Positions 4,588 to 5,511 of a stretch of 5,511 bases of DNA are shown here, piece after piece. The stretch lies in contig DAOWFT010000036.1 in the NCBI GenBank assembly GCA_030637845.1, forward strand, positions 1-5,511, written 5' to 3'. Origin of the DNA: Thalassospiraceae bacterium (GTDB lineage Bacteria; Pseudomonadota; Alphaproteobacteria; Rhodospirillales; Magnetovibrionaceae). The stretch's first letter is position 1, and every line of letters starts with the position of its first letter. Position numbers and translations under genes: made by a program. Under the pieces are notes generated by a model. That model had not been told where the DNA came from. It made no database searches and was given only the letters and a program-made list of their open reading frames with translations.

Positions 4588-5511
4588 TTAATTCTCCATG
4601 GAATCTTGCCTGATTCTATTAACCAGGAAGTCGCGGAATACGCCTATTCGCTTGGACTGTTTCAATTCTTCCGGGTAGGCAAAATAGGTGCTGAAGCTGG
4701 GGCCGTCAATTTCCGGTAGCACCCTGACCAGATTCTTAGCATCGCGGCTCATGTAATCGGGCAGCGCACCCAAGCCCAGGCCACTGCGCACCGCACGGAA
4801 TATACCATAAATATTATTTACTTTTAATGCCGGGCGGCGTTCTTTCTTTGTTTGGCCAAGCTCCAGCAGCCAGTTTAGGTTTGAAACCGGTGGCCTCGCG
4901 TCTTCGCCATAAATAATCAGGCGATGATCGTCCAGCTCTTCCGGGGTCGTCGGCACCCCATATTTTTTCAGGTATTCTGGCGATGCATAGATACGGTAAT
5001 TCACCTTCATTAATTGACGCTGGATAATATCAGGCTGGGTTGGCGGGCGAACGCGTATGGCTACATCTGCTTCACGCTTGGAAAGATCTAGCTCGTCGTC
5101 GGTTAGAACCAGCGACAAATCAATATCCGGATAGTTTTCAAGGAATGTTTTTATGCGCGGCGTTAGCCAAATAGAACCGTAGGCCACCGTGGTGGTAACG
5201 CGAAGCGGACCCCACGGGCGTTCTTTTGAATCTCTAATTTGTGCGGTGGTGAACGATAGCTTGGAAAAAAAATCGCTGGTGGTGTGTGCCAGAATTTCAC
5301 CTTGTTCGGTTAGTATAAGGCCGCGGGCATGACGATGGAAAAGAGATACGCCGATGGTTTCTTCCAGCGTGCTTATTTGTCTAGAAACCGCAGACTGCGA
5401 AAGATTTAGGGCCTCACCGGCATGGGTAAAGCTGCCCGCTTCGGCAACTGCGTGGAATATGCGCAGCTTATCCCAATCAAGAATCCCCGTACCCAGTCCG
5501 CGAATGTGATC
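4588..5511 (-). CDS. lsrB: LysR-type transcriptional regulator, LsrB/VtlR group, N-terminal residues outside window
   Basis: A DNA-binding regulator expected to act as a tetramer. The minus-strand frame is open from the window edge for 307 residues and ends at TAA (4590-4588). The N-terminal winged helix-turn-helix is clear: LDWDKLRIFHAVAEAGSFTH, then LSQSAVSRQISTLEE and LFHRHARGLILTEQGE. A LysR substrate-binding domain follows, from about LRVTTTVAYGSIWLTP to the end. The LDWDKLRIFH start, FHRHARGL, LRVTTTV, and LPDY and TYFAYPEE near the end are what I recall of LsrB (Sinorhizobium/Agrobacterium) and VtlR (Brucella). No in-window ATG precedes the conserved domain, so the start is probably only one or a few codons beyond 5511. 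The 199-residue version starting at ATG 5187 would lose the DNA-binding domain and is wrong. The visible protein has no cysteine. It is encoded upstream of the two sRNA genes on the same strand; VtlR activates abcR2 in Brucella. Confidence 0.92.
   Translation of the reverse strand, partial: DHIRGLGTGILDWDKLRIFHAVAEAGSFTHAGEALNLSQSAVSRQISTLEETIGVSLFHRHARGLILTEQGEILAHTTSDFFSKLSFTTAQIRDSKERPWGPLRVTTTVAYGSIWLTPRIKTFLENYPDIDLSLVLTDDELDLSKREADVAIRVRPPTQPDIIQRQLMKVNYRIYASPEYLKKYGVPTTPEELDDHRLIIYGEDARPPVSNLNWLLELGQTKKERRPALKVNNIYGIFRAVRSGLGLGALPDYMSRDAKNLVRVLPEIDGPSFSTYFAYPEELKQSKRIGVFRDFLVNRIRQDSMEN

Noticed and set aside
4556..4588. Plus-strand weak hairpin followed by T-runs near the end of the LysR gene
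   Set aside because: Only a 4-bp AAAG/CTTT stem can form, and no plus-strand gene ends just before it, so it is not a convincing terminator.

Overview
The window looks like chromosomal DNA from an alphaproteobacterium. Base composition is moderate and the proteins resemble those of Rhizobiales and Rhodospirillales. The 400-residue aspartate aminotransferase closely resembles rhizobial AatA, and the LysR-type regulator matches the LsrB/VtlR group found across Alphaproteobacteria. I cannot name a genus.

Layout. Positions 1-2010, minus strand: nearly complete uvrB (excinuclease ABC subunit B), with the C-terminal end cut off by the window edge. Positions 2132-2761, plus strand: a small class I SAM-dependent methyltransferase, divergent from uvrB. 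Positions 2826-4028, plus strand: aspC/aatA, probably with its own promoter inside the end of the methyltransferase gene. Positions 4029-4587: a 559-base stretch with no convincing protein gene. Positions 4588-5511, minus strand: an LsrB/VtlR-type LysR regulator whose first residues lie beyond the window.

The 559-base gap is the most interesting part. Read on the minus strand it holds two tandem, paralogous small RNA genes of about 150 nt each. Both have the same order: a C-rich first stem-loop region, a second stem-loop with a C-rich or CUCC loop, a conserved UCUCCC tail, and a GC-rich terminator hairpin followed by a run of U. Anti-Shine-Dalgarno loops, tandem duplication and position next to an LsrB/VtlR gene all match the AbcR1/AbcR2 (alpha-r15) riboregulators of Agrobacterium, Sinorhizobium and Brucella. 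Those RNAs repress many ABC-transporter and other mRNAs, and VtlR is known to activate abcR2 in Brucella. I infer a regulator-plus-two-sRNA module here.

The other genes look like ordinary housekeeping functions (nucleotide excision repair, amino-acid transamination, an unassigned methyl transfer) with no visible tie to the sRNA module. No mobile element, CRISPR array, tRNA or rRNA was seen.
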